Source of the DNA: Brassica napus
Taxonomy: Eukaryota > Streptophyta > Magnoliopsida > Brassicales > Brassicaceae
Reading direction: 5' to 3'
Length of the DNA stretch: 64,000 nt
Assembly (NCBI RefSeq): GCF_020379485.1
Contig: NC_063436.1
Coordinates: 26,720,423-26,784,422 of the forward strand
In this document: positions 1 through 12,800 of the stretch, in pieces
Layout: every line of letters starts with the position of its first letter
Numbering within the stretch: position 1 is the stretch's first letter
Notes under the pieces: model-generated
The model's input: only the letters and a program-made list of their open reading frames with translations
The model's database searches: none
Told to the model about the DNA's origin: nothing
Program-made: the position numbers and the translations under genes

Positions 1-431
1 AAATGTCATTCTATAAGTTAAAAAACTTTCATTTCAATTAAATTTAATCAAATGGTTATTTTTAAAAGAATAGTAATACTATTACTGTATATGGTTAGAT
101 ATTTTGGATGCTCTAAGTACTTCACATATCATTTTCTATTTTTGCAATAAAAACACTGCTACTTACAAAAAAATTTTGAAACTTATTTATGTAATGTTTA
201 CAAAAAAAAAAAAAACTTATTTATGTAAGGCCTATTTAGCTGAATATACAAATTCCTTGTGGTAATTGCAGATCTATGCATTATTTTTAAATATTTGCAT
301 AACCATGTAACAATTGTTCTGTGCTGCCAATATTCTCCTCGAACTGAGACGAAAATGTTTACCTGTTACCGGGGTTGAAGAACAAAATGTATTTTGATTG
401 CAAGTGGAGAGGAAGAGCAATATATGTAGAA
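1..431. other. intergenic, no gene seen
   Basis: AT-rich sequence with poly-A/T runs. Only short open frames without recognisable domains are present. It lies 3' of the CBF gene, which is read leftward. Confidence 0.5.
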
Positions 432-432
432 A

Positions 433-1279
433 ACCGGTTATAATTTGACATAGTTGACGTACATACATATTGAAACCGGATTTAGGAGCAATAATTTATT
501 GCGATCCTATATTAGACACATATGTTGCATGAAGTTCATATTAAAATCAGTAACCGGTTATAAATTCTATAAAACCGAAACATCAGATCTATAACCGGTT
601 ATAAATTCTATAAATTTTAGACACAACTAGAGAATGAGTTTAACTTTTTAGAACGAGACGATCTTTTAACATATAAAATGTATCTAAGTGCTTTGGGTTT
701 TTGTAGGAAAGAAAAATAGTAGTTGAACATTCTTGATTCTTTGCATTATTATCACTCTCTCTCTCTCTCTCTTTTTCTCTCCTCAGTTCTTTGCATTTGT
801 GGTAATTAACAGTGTGTTCAGCTCACGTGTAACGTGTAACAGGTCGTATATTAGGAGCTACCGGTTATAATTTGACATAGTTGGCGTACATAAATATTGA
901 AACCGGATTTAGGAGCAATAATTTATTGCGATCCTATATTAGATACATATGTTGCATGAAGTTCATATTGGAATCAGTAACCGGTTATAAATTCTATAAA
1001 ACCGAAACATCAGTCCTATAACCGGTTATAAATTCTATAAATTTTAGACACAACTAGAGAATGAGTTTTACTTTTTAAAACGAGACGATCTTTTAACATA
1101 TAAAATGTATCTAAGCGCTTTGGATTTTTGCAGAAAATAAAAATAGTAGTTGAGCATTCTTGATTCTTTGCATTATTATCACACACTCTCTCTCTCTTTC
1201 TCTCCTCAGTTCTTTGCATTTGTGGTAATAAACAGTGTGTTCAGTTCACGTGTAACGTGTAACAGGTCGTATATTAGGG
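433..1279. repeat. 427-bp tandem direct duplication
   Basis: Copy 1 runs from about 433 to 859 and copy 2 from 860 to about 1279, head to tail and highly similar, with a few substitutions and a different CT-microsatellite length (near 755-780 and 1185-1200). Each copy carries three ACCGGTT cores, five of the six forming the full AACCGGTT palindrome (432, 552, 593, 979, 1020; the first of copy 2 is TACCGGTT). Each also ends in a CACGTGTAACGTGTAAC segment. No coding potential is seen. It lies downstream of the CBF gene. Confidence 0.85.
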
Positions 1280-2000
1280 GCACGCTTGGTATTACCACAA
1301 TTTATACAGTACCATTACCTGTTAGCTAATTTATATCCTTTTTTTGTTATCTAGTGCAAATTCCCTTTATGTAATGCATATACTTGTTCTATTCACACAC
1401 AATCACACGCACACAAAATAATCCGGAAGTTTTGATATTCTTAAGCGTACCTAACTTTTGATATCTGCTAAGATTACCACACGAGGTATCCCTTTATTTT
1501 CTGCTATCCATAATAATGCACATGACTTTGACTATTCATTAGATACCCCATAACTTTTGCTAAAAAGTAATAACTACATGAATGAAGTAGTTTTCATGAC
1601 TTGGTATTCACAAAAGATCTATAAACTTTTCATATTTACCGAATTGCCTGGACTTTTCCTATTTAATATTTACCAAGTACCAACTATGAAACATCTGCAA
1701 TGAGAACCGGAGGAGAATGAGCTTTTATTATTTTTAGATGTCTCAGAAGTCAGAAAGTTGTTTGTCAATTAATTTTTTTTTTGTTGGTTCAAAGTCTTCA
1801 AATTGAAATTTCTTTCTTGCAGAGGAGAGCCAATAAGATGATTATGCTGCACAAAAAAATACTAGCATTTGATAACACAATTGTTTAAACATTCACACTC
1901 AGCTTCCACATTACCAAAAAAAAAAAGATTCCCATAAAAAGGCAGAATCCGAAAATCCAAAAGAAGTATTATACGAAAAAATTGAAAAAAAAACTTTGCA
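1280..2000. other. 3' flank of the CBF gene, no gene seen
   Basis: About 720 bp of AT-rich DNA. The part next to 2000 should include the CBF 3' UTR (minus strand). No ORF, tRNA or repeat family was recognised. Confidence 0.5.
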
Positions 2001-2645
2001 CTAATAACTCCAAAGGGACACGTCAGCATCTCCGTCAAAGTCATAGTTATGTCCGAAATGTACGGACGGCGGCGGCAAAAGCATTCCTTCCGCCATACTA
2101 GCCAACAAGGCCGGCATCTCTAACATGGACTCCTCGTCCATATAAAACACATCGTTGTTTTCCTCCGTGAAAATAGCCTCCACGATCGTCTCCTCCATGT
2201 CCAGGCCATGATCCGTCGTCGTATTATTTATCTCAGCCTGAAAAGCCAAGGCGGCTTCAGCAGCCGCCTTCTGAATCTCCTTGGGGCATGTTGTCTCCGG
2301 GATACGGAGCCGCCAAGCCGAGTCAGCAAAATTGAGACAAGCTGATTTGCCGCGGAGGGCTATGGCGGCGACGTCGTGAGCACGAGCTGCGATCTCGGCG
2401 GTTAAGAAAGTACCGAGCCAAATCCTGGATTTCTTGTTTGGCTCCCTCACTTCACACACCCATTTACCTGAGTTTCTCAGACGAACTCCTCTATAAACTG
2501 GGTGACGCGTCTCCCGAAACTTCTTACGACCGGCTGGTTTCTTCGGACAGCTCGCGGCCAGCTTCGGACAATACTCTCCGCCTAATGTAACCGGAGACTC
2601 ATACTCGGAGCCCAACATTTCAGAAAAGGTAGAAAATGAGGTCAT
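2001..2645 (-). CDS. CBF: CBF/DREB1-type AP2/ERF cold-response transcription factor
   Basis: Intronless gene encoding 214 aa, the usual CBF length. The AP2/ERF DNA-binding domain spans about residues 50-106 (YRGVR, WLGTF and AARAHDVAA blocks). It is bracketed by the two CBF signatures: [16 protein letters not shown] at 34-49 and DSAWR at 108-112. The acidic C-terminus ends in LWSY (211-214), the CBF activation-domain ending. CBF proteins bind CRT/DRE elements (core CCGAC) and switch on the cold-acclimation regulon in the nucleus. The ATG at 2645 gives the canonical N-terminus ([10 protein letters not shown]). The [13 protein letters not shown] variant within AP2 looks like Brassica CBFs. Which of CBF1-3 it corresponds to cannot be decided, and only one copy lies inside the window. 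It is intact. Confidence 0.96.
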   Translation of the reverse strand: MTSFSTFSEMLGSEYESPVTLGGEYCPKLAASCPKKPAGRKKFRETRHPVYRGVRLRNSGKWVCEVREPNKKSRIWLGTFLTAEIAARAHDVAAIALRGKSACLNFADSAWRLRIPETTCPKEIQKAAAEAALAFQAEINNTTTDHGLDMEETIVEAIFTEENNDVFYMDEESMLEMPALLASMAEGMLLPPPSVHFGHNYDFDGDADVSLWSY

Positions 2646-2960
2646 TGTTGAAAACTTTTTTTAAATAAATAAAAAATAACTGGATAAGTAACTACAAAGA
2701 TCTATGTTTCGTTGGTTTGATAAATGTTTAATTTATCTCTCAGGTGGATTCTAAAGTTTGTAGTTCGATCAAAAGTTGGGAGTGAGAGTTGGTGTTTATA
2801 GGCCTTTGGATGTAGAGGCCTTTGGAAGTAGAGGCGAACACGGAGTTTCTGGTTCCTGGAATGACAAGTGGACATGACACAGCTAAGCGATCCCACGGCT
2901 TGTGTATGCGCTGTTTTTATTCACTAATAATATTACACGTGTCCTGTTGACCCCACAAGA
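2646..2960 (-). promoter_or_regulatory. CBF upstream region with TATA box and G-box
   Basis: Read on the minus strand, a TATAAA lies at 2800-2795, about 150 bp before the ATG, consistent with a 5' UTR of 110-120 nt. Further upstream an ACACGTGT palindrome (2935-2942) with G-box/ABRE core sits beside a GTTGACC W-box-like motif. In Arabidopsis bHLH (ICE1, PIF) factors act on CBF promoters through such E/G-boxes. Use of these sites here is inferred. Confidence 0.5.
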
Positions 2961-3900
2961 AATTTCTTTTGACTCTTCACTCGTTATCAAATACTATAAA
3001 TTTATTAATTCTTTTTAAACTTTGTGCGAGTGTGTGGCTGTTTTGTGTTGTGTAGGGCAACCGGTATGTAACTATTAACTTCCATGAATAAACAAAGATG
3101 GGCATTTTTTGTCAACCATCTAGAAAATAATGGACACAATCGATATGCAAAGAAGATATTTTTTGTGCTCTCTTTTTGTTTTTTTCCTTGATATTTTTTG
3201 TGCTTCTGTGTTTTTTTTCTTCCAACAATCTTCATGATTTTATTTTTATTGATATTTGAATATCCTCTATATGTGTTTTTTTTCCTCGACACAACTATTC
3301 CTTTAAGGCTTAACATTCCAACGATTATGGTTTCAAGTATCCAACAACTTGTTATAATGATAACTCTCGTTGGAGTGTTATGATTACAGATTTTTTTTTC
3401 TTTACTTCTTATATACTGTATAGGTCTAATAAATGACAGTTCAATTACAAAGCATCATTTAAAAGAATATTCGTGTCTAACCATTCTTAGGCTAACGCAA
3501 AACAAATATCTATATATATATAGAACAATTAGGATAATCCAAACAAACGTGACAAAACATCCACACAAAAAACAGTCGAAGAATATAGGGTGAAAGAGCG
3601 GAACCTTACTGAAATCAACTAGCACAGTCATAGAGACAAAATATTAATGTTCTTTCGTGGCATGCAATAGACTTTCAATTAATCCAATGACGCTATTACT
3701 TCTAATGTAATTACTTCTAGTTCTAACTTCTAAGTGATAGAAGATTAACAGAAAGTACTTAATTTTTTTTACTTATATAATATTAATATAGATAATTGGT
3801 TCAATTAAAATTTTGACTTTACAAGATCAAATCATTCGCACATTCACAGAGTAGAAAACAATTGATTTAATTGTATAGTGAAAAGAAGAAAAAACAAAGG
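2961..3900. other. intergenic, distal CBF upstream
   Basis: AT-rich DNA without a supported gene. The segment near 3780-3900 resembles 4600-4720 (shared stretch around 'aagatcaaatcattc' followed by 'cacattcacagagta'), so the surroundings of the next MITE look locally duplicated. Confidence 0.45.
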
Positions 3901-3901
3901 A

Positions 3902-4461
3902 GGGGTGTATTCAATATAACATTAGAGGTGATTTGATTTTAATGAAGTTACAGAGATTTAAGTAATTTTTGTTAAACCATTCTAGAATATAAAATAAAAC
4001 TATGGGATTTGAGTTTTATTTTTATTTTTTAACTAAGAAATTCCACCCAAACATCATAAAATCACCTAAAAATTTTAAAACTCCACAATTTAAAATATTT
4101 TCAATAACTGTGGATTTTAGAGTATTCTAAAATATGTCAAGTTCAATAACAATAGATTTTAAATAAGTTTTATGTTTGAATAATAGTTGATTTGTCATTT
4201 TAATACAAATTATATACTCAGTTGAATGCACCCCCTTCCCCCCTTCCCTCCCCCCCCCTTAAAAATTTTAAAATTTCACAATTTAAAATATTTTCAATAA
4301 CAGTGGATTTTAGAGTTTTATAGTACTCTAAAATATGTCAAATTCAATAACAATAGATTTTAAATAAGTTTTATGTTTGAATAATAGTTGATTTGTCATT
4401 TTAATACAAATCATATACTCATTTGAATGCACCCCCTTCCCCCTGCCCCCCCCCCTCCCCC
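3902..4461. mobile_element. MITE with duplicated right half
   Basis: The left end GGGTGTATTCAA (from about 3903) is matched, inverted, by TTGAATGCACCC at about 4222-4233 and again at about 4423-4434. The terminal inverted repeat is therefore present once on the left and twice on the right. The roughly 195-bp right half (about 4065-4240) is repeated at about 4265-4440. Each right end is followed by a long C-tract (about 4229-4258 and 4430-4461). Termini of this kind are common in Brassicaceae PIF/Harbinger-like MITEs; the superfamily is an inference, since no clean target duplication was found. Confidence 0.6.
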
Positions 4462-6103
4462 AAAAACATTTTATCTTATGTCTCCTCAAAGGAAAGAAAC
4501 CTACATGAAATATCTCGTTTGAAGTTGCTCTTGTTCTAAGTGAAAGAGATTAAAAAGGAGAAGAATAGGTGCAGCTCCAACGGAAACTACTCAAAAGAAA
4601 AAACTTTTCACTAACATAATATCAATAGAGCTTATTGATTAAATTATAAATTTAAAAGATCAAATCATTCACACATTCACAGAGTAACAAGTGATTTTAC
4701 TGTATACTGAAAAAATAGTTTTCTTCCATCTATCTCTCTTTTCATTTTTCAATGGAAAAAAGAGAGATGAAATATCTCGTTTGAAGTTGCCCTAGTTCTT
4801 TTTGTTTTCTCTTTTCAATCGACAATATAAGATAACTTATTTTCTATTCTTTTGATACTGGTCTAATTTGGAGTATGAAAAGAACAATTTATTAAGTACA
4901 CATTGATGATTAGTTCTCAAGTTCAAATAAAATATAATATTCGATTGTGTTTCTCTTATCTTCTGTGCTTCTTAAAGTACTAAAGTTGTATAATATAATA
5001 ATATAGTTAGTTTTTTAACTATATATAATAATATAGTTAGCGTAAGATGAATTGAGTAAATAATTGACCACCATCGAATGCAAGCATGTAAAAATGTGTA
5101 GCTTCGTCTGAGCCAACGGATTAGACAGATACAATAGCAAATTAAACATCACTCTCAGTCTCAAAGTATATCGATAAAATATCTGAAATCAAAAATAATA
5201 TCTATGAAAAAACTTGTGGTCTAAACCTAAATCACGTGGGCGCGAGTATTTAAAGCCGGACGTTCGATCAAACGTATATGATTTTCTATTCTTACTATAA
5301 ATCCAAAAGGTAGTATCCCTCTTTAGAATATCTTAAGTAAGTATGGACAATGAAAACAAGAAGCGAACTAAAACAACCAAAACCAAAAAGAAATTGAATA
5401 ATCAATTTTACTGTAAACTAACAGAAAAAACTGTGTCAAAAATTATATTTATCTAATCAAATTTTCTTTTCTAATATAAAATACTGAAAAACTGAAAGAA
5501 ATGAATTAAACCAAATAGAATATCAAGTGTTCAGTATTTCTTCTTCATTAATAGATATGTAGAAGACTTTTTCATGATTAAATTAATTAAACTAATTTGA
5601 AAAAGAATAAAAGTGAGGAGAGATAAGAGAAATTTTCTTTTGAGAGATACATATGCAGTAACACATTTTTCTGTTAGTGTAATTTTATTTGTAGAGTTTT
5701 TTTTTGAATTTTTTTTTTGTAGAGTTTAACTGTATTAATTAAACAAATGATAGAAAGTCCTTTTTCAAGGAAAAAAAAACTCATACAAATTCTGATGTCA
5801 TTATTCGCTAACAAAAAACATGTCTCTCAGCCTAGCAATTCTCTCACCTTATTATATTGACAATGTCAGAGTAAAAACTAAAAACAAGACAAAATACGAG
5901 GGAAAAAGGAGTGGTAACGTGAAGAAAATGACAATAAAAATAATAATAATGGTATCTTGAGAGGAAAGTAAAGCTTGAAATTGACGGAACTCGACAGTGA
6001 GAGGGACCAGAAAAGGAAAGGTAGGGACAGTGCTTCCGCTGTTAGGCCACGGTTACCGGACCCATCTTTCTGTTTTTGGAATCGATCTCTACTAATAATT
6101 TAA
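4462..6103. other. intergenic, degenerate local duplications only
   Basis: No gene recognised. A motif around 'gaaatatctcgtttgaag' occurs near 4508 and 4769, indicating an old duplication of roughly 260 bp. The segment near 4980-5040 repeats an 'ataatatagttag' unit. The remainder is low-complexity AT-rich DNA. Confidence 0.4.
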
Positions 6104-7147
6104 CTAGATTTTTTACCCGCACATCCGTGCGGGTAGATTTTCATTTTATAAATATATAACGGATACCATCTCAAAACTTTAAAAGACATGATTTATATTT
6201 TAGTGTTATATATTGTGTAAATTTATAATGTTATTGGTTATGTTTCTTATTCGATATTATAAATGTATAATGATTTGTTTTATATATTTTAATTTATTAT
6301 TAATTATTATTATATATTAATATATTTTCGAGTTTGGTAAAATAAATTGATAGTATGAAATAAAAAAATTGAGAATCTCCTTAATTTTTTATAATTTTTA
6401 CAGAATGTATACAATACATTTTAAAACTTTATTTGTTATACTATAAAACTGATATTTTCTTAGCATAATTTATATTTCTATGTTATTTGTTTTAGTATAT
6501 TGTGAGATTTTATAAGTAAATACATTATAATAATACTATATTATTAATTATGGAATCAATCGCTGCATTAATTAAAAAAATATTTTAAAATTTTATTAAG
6601 ATTTTGTTAGGTTTTTTCAACCTATTTTATTATAAGTAAAAATAAAATTTAAATTTACAGTTAAAATTTATTTACTAATATCTATATAATTTATAAGATT
6701 TTTTAGAAGTTATATATTAAATTGATTAACTTAAATATTCAAATAGATGAAATTGATGAAATAGACCTATTATGACTTTTATGGTATTTTTTTAATAAAT
6801 AAGATATAGAATATAATTACAAAATTTGAAAAATAGCATACACTTTTATTTTATTTTGTTTTATAATAAAATTTTATTTAAATTAATGAATAATAGTATA
6901 TATTATTAATTACAAAATTAATCAATGGTATTAATTTATATAAAATATTTTAAAATTTTAGAAAGATTTTGTTAGATTTTTTCTTAATATTTTGTTATAA
7001 CTAAAAATAAAATTTAAATTTATAGTTAAAATTGATTTATTATTAATATCTTAATATAAATAATTAAATAAATGTAATTAACGAAATGGACCTAGTATGA
7101 CTTTTTTATGGTAGATAAAAATGGTACTTCTCTTTTAATAGAGAAGA
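6104..7147 (-). mobile_element. non-autonomous Helitron, 1044 bp
   Basis: On the minus strand the element starts with TC (7147-7146, TCTTCTCTATTAAAAGAGAA) after a host A. It ends in CTAG (6107-6104) before a host T, the A/T insertion preference of Helitrons. A hairpin with 8-bp stem, ACCCGCAC-GGAT-GTGCGGGT, sits just before the 3' end (6116-6135). No Rep/helicase coding sequence is present; the interior is AT-rich. Confidence 0.85.
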
Positions 7148-7265
7148 TGATTGTTTCGGTTTTAAACTCTACTTTCGTCAATGTTATGTGTTACTTATCG
7201 CTAAACTAGATTACATTCAGAACTATTGGAAATTTCAGTTGGAAATTTACAGTATTATAATAGAA

Positions 7266-9537
7266 CTAGGATAAGACCCGCGCCTTGTGCGGGATTAAGT
7301 TATTATTTTTATTATATTTTGGAGAATGAAACAATAGTTTGGCTTCATTTGGATTACGGGTGTTCAATCCGAATATCGGGTTAGTTTCGGTTCGGTTCGG
7401 TTTTTTTCGTATTTGGTTAGTAAAATATAACTACTATTCTAAATCCATATTTACTTTGACTTTAGTCTTTCACATACTTTTGAAAGATTTCAACTGGACG
7501 ACTAAATTGATCAGCCAATCTTATTGCTTTAAATCATTAGTGTTTATATATATATATTATTTAGTTTGAATATTTATTAAATAAAAATTCATATGCGTTA
7601 TATTTTATGATCATTAGTAACTTCTTATAACAAAAAAATAATCTATTGATCACAAAATTTTCAGAGTGGGAATATTCAAATTTCTAATAATATATAGACA
7701 TTTTGAAAAATTCAAATATAACATATAAGAAAAAATATAAATGTTTTTACTATATATTTAATGTGATTTTTTAATATCTTTCAATATCATAAAATTAAAA
7801 AAAAAGAACTAAGATACCAAAATTGTTATCAAATATTTATTATTCATAATAATTAATTTTCATATATACGTTAATCATATTAGGTAATTTCGTAGCTTCT
7901 AATTAAGGAAAGTGCAAAACAAAATTTGGTAGATTATTTATCAATTCGATAGTTAGTTTAATAAAAAATATAATGTAAGTCAAGATGGACCAACCTATTT
8001 TTCTAAGAATAGTATATTTTATATAGTCATTTATTAAATGAGAATTTATAATCATACAGTTCTATGATCATTCATATCATTTTATAACTGAATATTTAAA
8101 TCATCGATAACAAAATTTTCAATGTGAAATCTTTAATAAGTTTATAATTTATAAATGTTTTTGAAAATTCATTGAAAGTTTTAATATTAAAATATTTATG
8201 TAATCTTATGGTATATAGTATAATATAAATATATATATATATAAATATATATATGTTTTATTATTAAATGATATTTTTTACTCATATGGATTTAAAATAA
8301 TGTGTATCTTCTTATAATATTAAATAAAAGTTCATATTAATACAATTTTATGATCATTTGTAACTTATTATGACAAAAAAAATAATCTATTGATCACAAA
8401 ATTTTCAGAGTGGGGATCTTCAATTTTTTAATAATTTATAGACGTTTTGAAAAATTCAAAATATAACATATAAGAAAAATTATAAATGTTTTTATTATAT
8501 ATTTAATGTGATTTTTAAAGATATTTTAATAATATAAAATTAAAAAAAGAACTAAGATACAAAAATTGTTATCAAATATTTATTATTCATTATAATTAAT
8601 TTTCACATATACGTTAATCATATTAGGTAATTTCGTAGCTTTTATTTAAGGAAAGTGCAAAACATTTTTTGGTACGTTATTTATCAATTCGATAGTTAGT
8701 TTAATAAAAAGTGTAATATAAGTTAAGATGGACCAACCTATTTTTCTAGGAATAGTATATTTTGTATAGTTATTTATTAAATAAGAATTTATAATCATAC
8801 GGTTCTATGATCGTTCATATCGTTTTATAACAAAATATTTAAATCATCGATAACAAAATTTTCAATCTGAAATCTTTAATAAGTTTATAATTTATAAATG
8901 TTCTTGAAAATTCATTGAAAGTTTAATTATTAAAATATTTATGTAATCTTATGGTATATAGTGTTTAATATATATATATATATATTTATTTTATTATTAA
9001 ATGATATTTTTTACTCATATGGTTTTAAAATCATGTGTATCTTCTTATAATAAAAATGTTAAACCATTGATCATTAATTTTTAACATAATAATTTTAATA
9101 GTTTTAGTCATTTATTGTCGTTTTTAAAAATTCAAAATATAACATCTACGAAAAAATCTAAATTTTTTTTATAGCTAATTTGATTGTTTAATTTATTTTA
9201 ATAATATAAAATTAAACAAAAAATGATGGAGGAGATATACATTGTTATCAAATCTTTATTATTAAACTCATTAATTGTCATATATATATTAGTCATTTAT
9301 GTTAATTCCGTAGATTTTATTTAAGGAAAAAAAATATCATATCATATCATTATATCATATAGTTTGACCAACTTATATATCTAACAACATATAAAAATCG
9401 AATGTGGACCTACTTATTTTCCAATTGAATGTAATTGACTACCTAATTGAGTGTCACCTATGCATTGGAGCCTCTTTTAATTAATGCAAAATTGAGGTTA
9501 CATTTTTTCAAATGTTCCTCAATTAATATATAAGGGA
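7266..9537 (-). mobile_element. non-autonomous Helitron, 2272 bp, with internal duplication
   Basis: The minus-strand 5' end is TCCCTTATATATTAATTGAG at 9537 after a host A. The 3' end CTAG is at 7269-7266 before a host T, preceded by a GC-rich hairpin (7276-7295). The interior holds a roughly 745-bp direct repeat: about 7578-8320 and 8323-9060 share the stretch 'aataatctattgatcacaaa' and matching flanks. No transposase-like ORF. It lies 118 bp from the Helitron at 6104-7147, in the same orientation. Confidence 0.8.
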
Positions 9538-9840
9538 TTATATTAATAAAATGCAGTCCTTCCATTTTGGAAATATTGTTTTTGATAAAAATAAACTATG
9601 GATTATATATATATTACCATTACATACTCTCAATTTCAGAAGGATTCATATTCTAGAAAAAAAAATTGTTTCAAAATAATACATTTTTTAATTTTTTTCT
9701 ATCTATTATTTAATAAAAACTGTAAATTTCAAAAAATAATAATGGTGTTTATTGGATTTCTATTAAATAAAAGTTATGAAAAAATATTGTTCACAAAAAA
9801 AACAGTATATTTACAATAAAATTTTAATGTGTTTTGTTAA

Positions 9841-12800
9841 TCTAACTAATACTAAAAGGGTTATATGAGGAGTAGAGAGGCTGTCCACGTCAGCAATTAA
9901 TTCAAGCCAATCAGGAGGCTTCTCTATGACACGTCAGACACGCGATCTTCAGAGGCGAGACCCGGCCCTTTTTCTTTTCATCTTTTCCGCCATCTTCGTT
10001 TCATTCGATCGCCGTTCTGGCTACTAGCAATCAATTCCATATCGAGCAATCAATCTCTTCTCTATTATTAAACGTAGTTTGATCTCATAAATGGAGACTT
10101 TTGGCTTTCACGATCTGAGATTCTATATATATAGATCTCACTCTCAACCTCTTCCCTTCACCAGAAATTATTCTCTTCCTGCGAGGTGATTGCGTTCGAC
10201 GATAAAAGGTATGAGCTCTTGCGTTTAGAATCATCTTCTCATCTATTCTAAACTAAACATCAAAGAAAAAAAATGTGATTGTGGCGAACGCTTTGGTTTC
10301 CTCTCCGATTTATAAACTGGCCGCTCTTCCTCCACTGTTCAAGTCGCCTGCTTCGATCTACAGAAGTCAGTCGATGTTCTTCAACCATGGCGGTGAGTTT
10401 TCTAAGATTCTGGGAAGCCAGAAACGTCGAGAGATGATGGCGTCGATATGCTCTTACTGGATTCAAAGGTATTTCTTTAAAAACTCATGTTCATACTGTT
10501 GTTGAATTCATGTTCATCGATAGGTTAGACTACTCCGGCGTGTAATATCAACATTATCAAGGTTTTGAATTTAGATCTTTGTTAGGTGTTTCTGTTTGTA
10601 AACTCCTGTTAATAGTGTTCTTAAACTTTCATTTTAATTAAGACGATTCTGTTTTTTAAATCATGTTAATATTGTTCTTAAACTAACACATGTTCAAAGT
10701 GTTCTTAACTCATGTTCATATTAATTTATAAATTGTTTGTTGATTATGCTTCCTTTCTTAATTTGTTTCAGGCGACCCTCATGCTGGCCACTGTGAATGT
10801 TAACCGGCTTGCAACTTACAGGACTTATCTCAAGGAGGGTTCAATGTATTCCATCACCGGTTTTGATGTTCAATGTTCCGTGAAATCAGAACTTCTGGCT
10901 TTCCTACTCCTCCCTGTTGATTAGATTCAGTGATGCTACCTCTTTGGATGAAATAACTAAACCGGCTTCACCCATACCTGAAGAATGTTTCAGGTTATGT
11001 AATAACACGAGATGCTTGGTCTTGCCGACTCACACTCAATTCCCAATTATTTACACTCTATTTTTGATTATTAAACGTACGCTTCACATTGACTACGTTA
11101 TATAACTTATTAAACACTAAACCTGTCGGGTTACTGTCCATTTATGTAGGCTGGTCTCTAGCGACACTGGGCATGCATCAGCAGCTCCACTGCTGAGGGG
11201 CTATGCCAAGGTTGAGCCTCTGACTATAGCTGAGCTCAAATGAATTCAGTGACAAGAATGAAGAAGGGCTCAGGTAGTACACTAGCTTTAACATACTATA
11301 ATTTTCTTTGTCAACACTCTGTCTGTGATTCTGATATTCCAATATTGATCTTATCTGTACCGGCATGATCACCGGCATCAAGATAGACAAAGGGTGATGC
11401 TACGTTTCTTGCTCCAACTGTACCAGGAAGCTTCAACGCACTATCTCAGCCTTTACATGTGTTCACTGCAACAATACTAAAGCTGTTGGTGTCCTTCGGC
11501 ATGTATAATTCCGTAGCATGTTGTTTACATTCATTTTGGTATCACGTGTAGGTCTCGACTTTTTATACACGTTCACTGTCTTATAGCTACCTTGTGGAGA
11601 TGGCCATTGCTGATGATACTGCTGTAGAGTCTATTTTTCTGCTTTGACAGGGTAATGACAAAACTGCATAACATGAGAGTCTATGAAGATGATATTCCTG
11701 GTGCCATCTCGGTACCTGCTAAGGCAGAGCCGAATACATGAGCAGGTCTAAGTGGTGTCAACACAACTAAGTCTCCAGCACTAGGGTGTTCTAAGATGGT
11801 CAAGAAAGCACGCAAGTCATAGATTAAAATAATGATAGATCTGGCATCAGTATTTCCTCTTTGAATAATGCTTAGGCATTGTTGTTTTTCTTTTGTTTTT
11901 GAACAAGTTCGTTTATGTTTTACTCCTCTTTTGGTTAATCTATGTTTGGTTTAGACTCTCTTTATAAAATATGTCTCAGTTTCCACAATTGTTGTACATC
12001 TAACTCACTATTTATTTAAGACGGACGACACTTGGTCCCAGCTTATTGTCTGTATGAAACAAGTGTTTCACCATCATCTTTGTATAACCGATTTACCCTT
12101 AATCTAGAATCCAAACAATAAGCAAACGTCTTTTAATGATAGTTAGTACAAGTTCCATCTAAACCCAATATATTGATCCCATCTGTTGTTATGTTACGGA
12201 CATTGTTTCCTGCAGATACTTTAAATCGTATGAATTAATGAACATAGCATCAATAGCGTGAGAGATAAGTTAATGTCTTTTAATGTTTCCTAAAAATTAG
12301 TCTGTAACCGTCGAGTTAATTCATTTTAGTCTCTGCTAATTACCTATATCTTTCGATAATTCTCTGTAATCTCAACCTACAATCACAAAAAAAACTCTTT
12401 ATGGTGAAAAAAACATCTAAAGAAAGAGCTCGAACTGACACCGGGGAGCCGAGTACAAGCAACCTTAGTCGTCTGTTCGTAAGCACTGACTCACCTAATG
12501 CTACCAATGTTGCTGATGACTCCATCTCAGGTTTGTACAACTAATCTAACTTAAAAAAACATATTGTCAACCAAATTACATAAACAATTAAAAGCCACTA
12601 CAAGTCGGTTCTTCACATTAAAAATCAATATCTTCATGTGTGAATTGTTAAGGAAGTTGAGGATGACGTCACTGTTTACTAAGTGTACCACTAAAGGGCA
12701 TGAACCTAGACCACTAATTAGATTCTCCCTTTAATACCACAATGTCTACGTTTCAATTTAAATGATTAGTAGTACTATTATTTATTACCCCTAACATTTA

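Noticed and set aside
9598..9819. 73-aa frame between two Helitrons
   Set aside because: Composed mainly of Lys, Phe, Ile and Tyr from AT-rich DNA; no domain or splice context.
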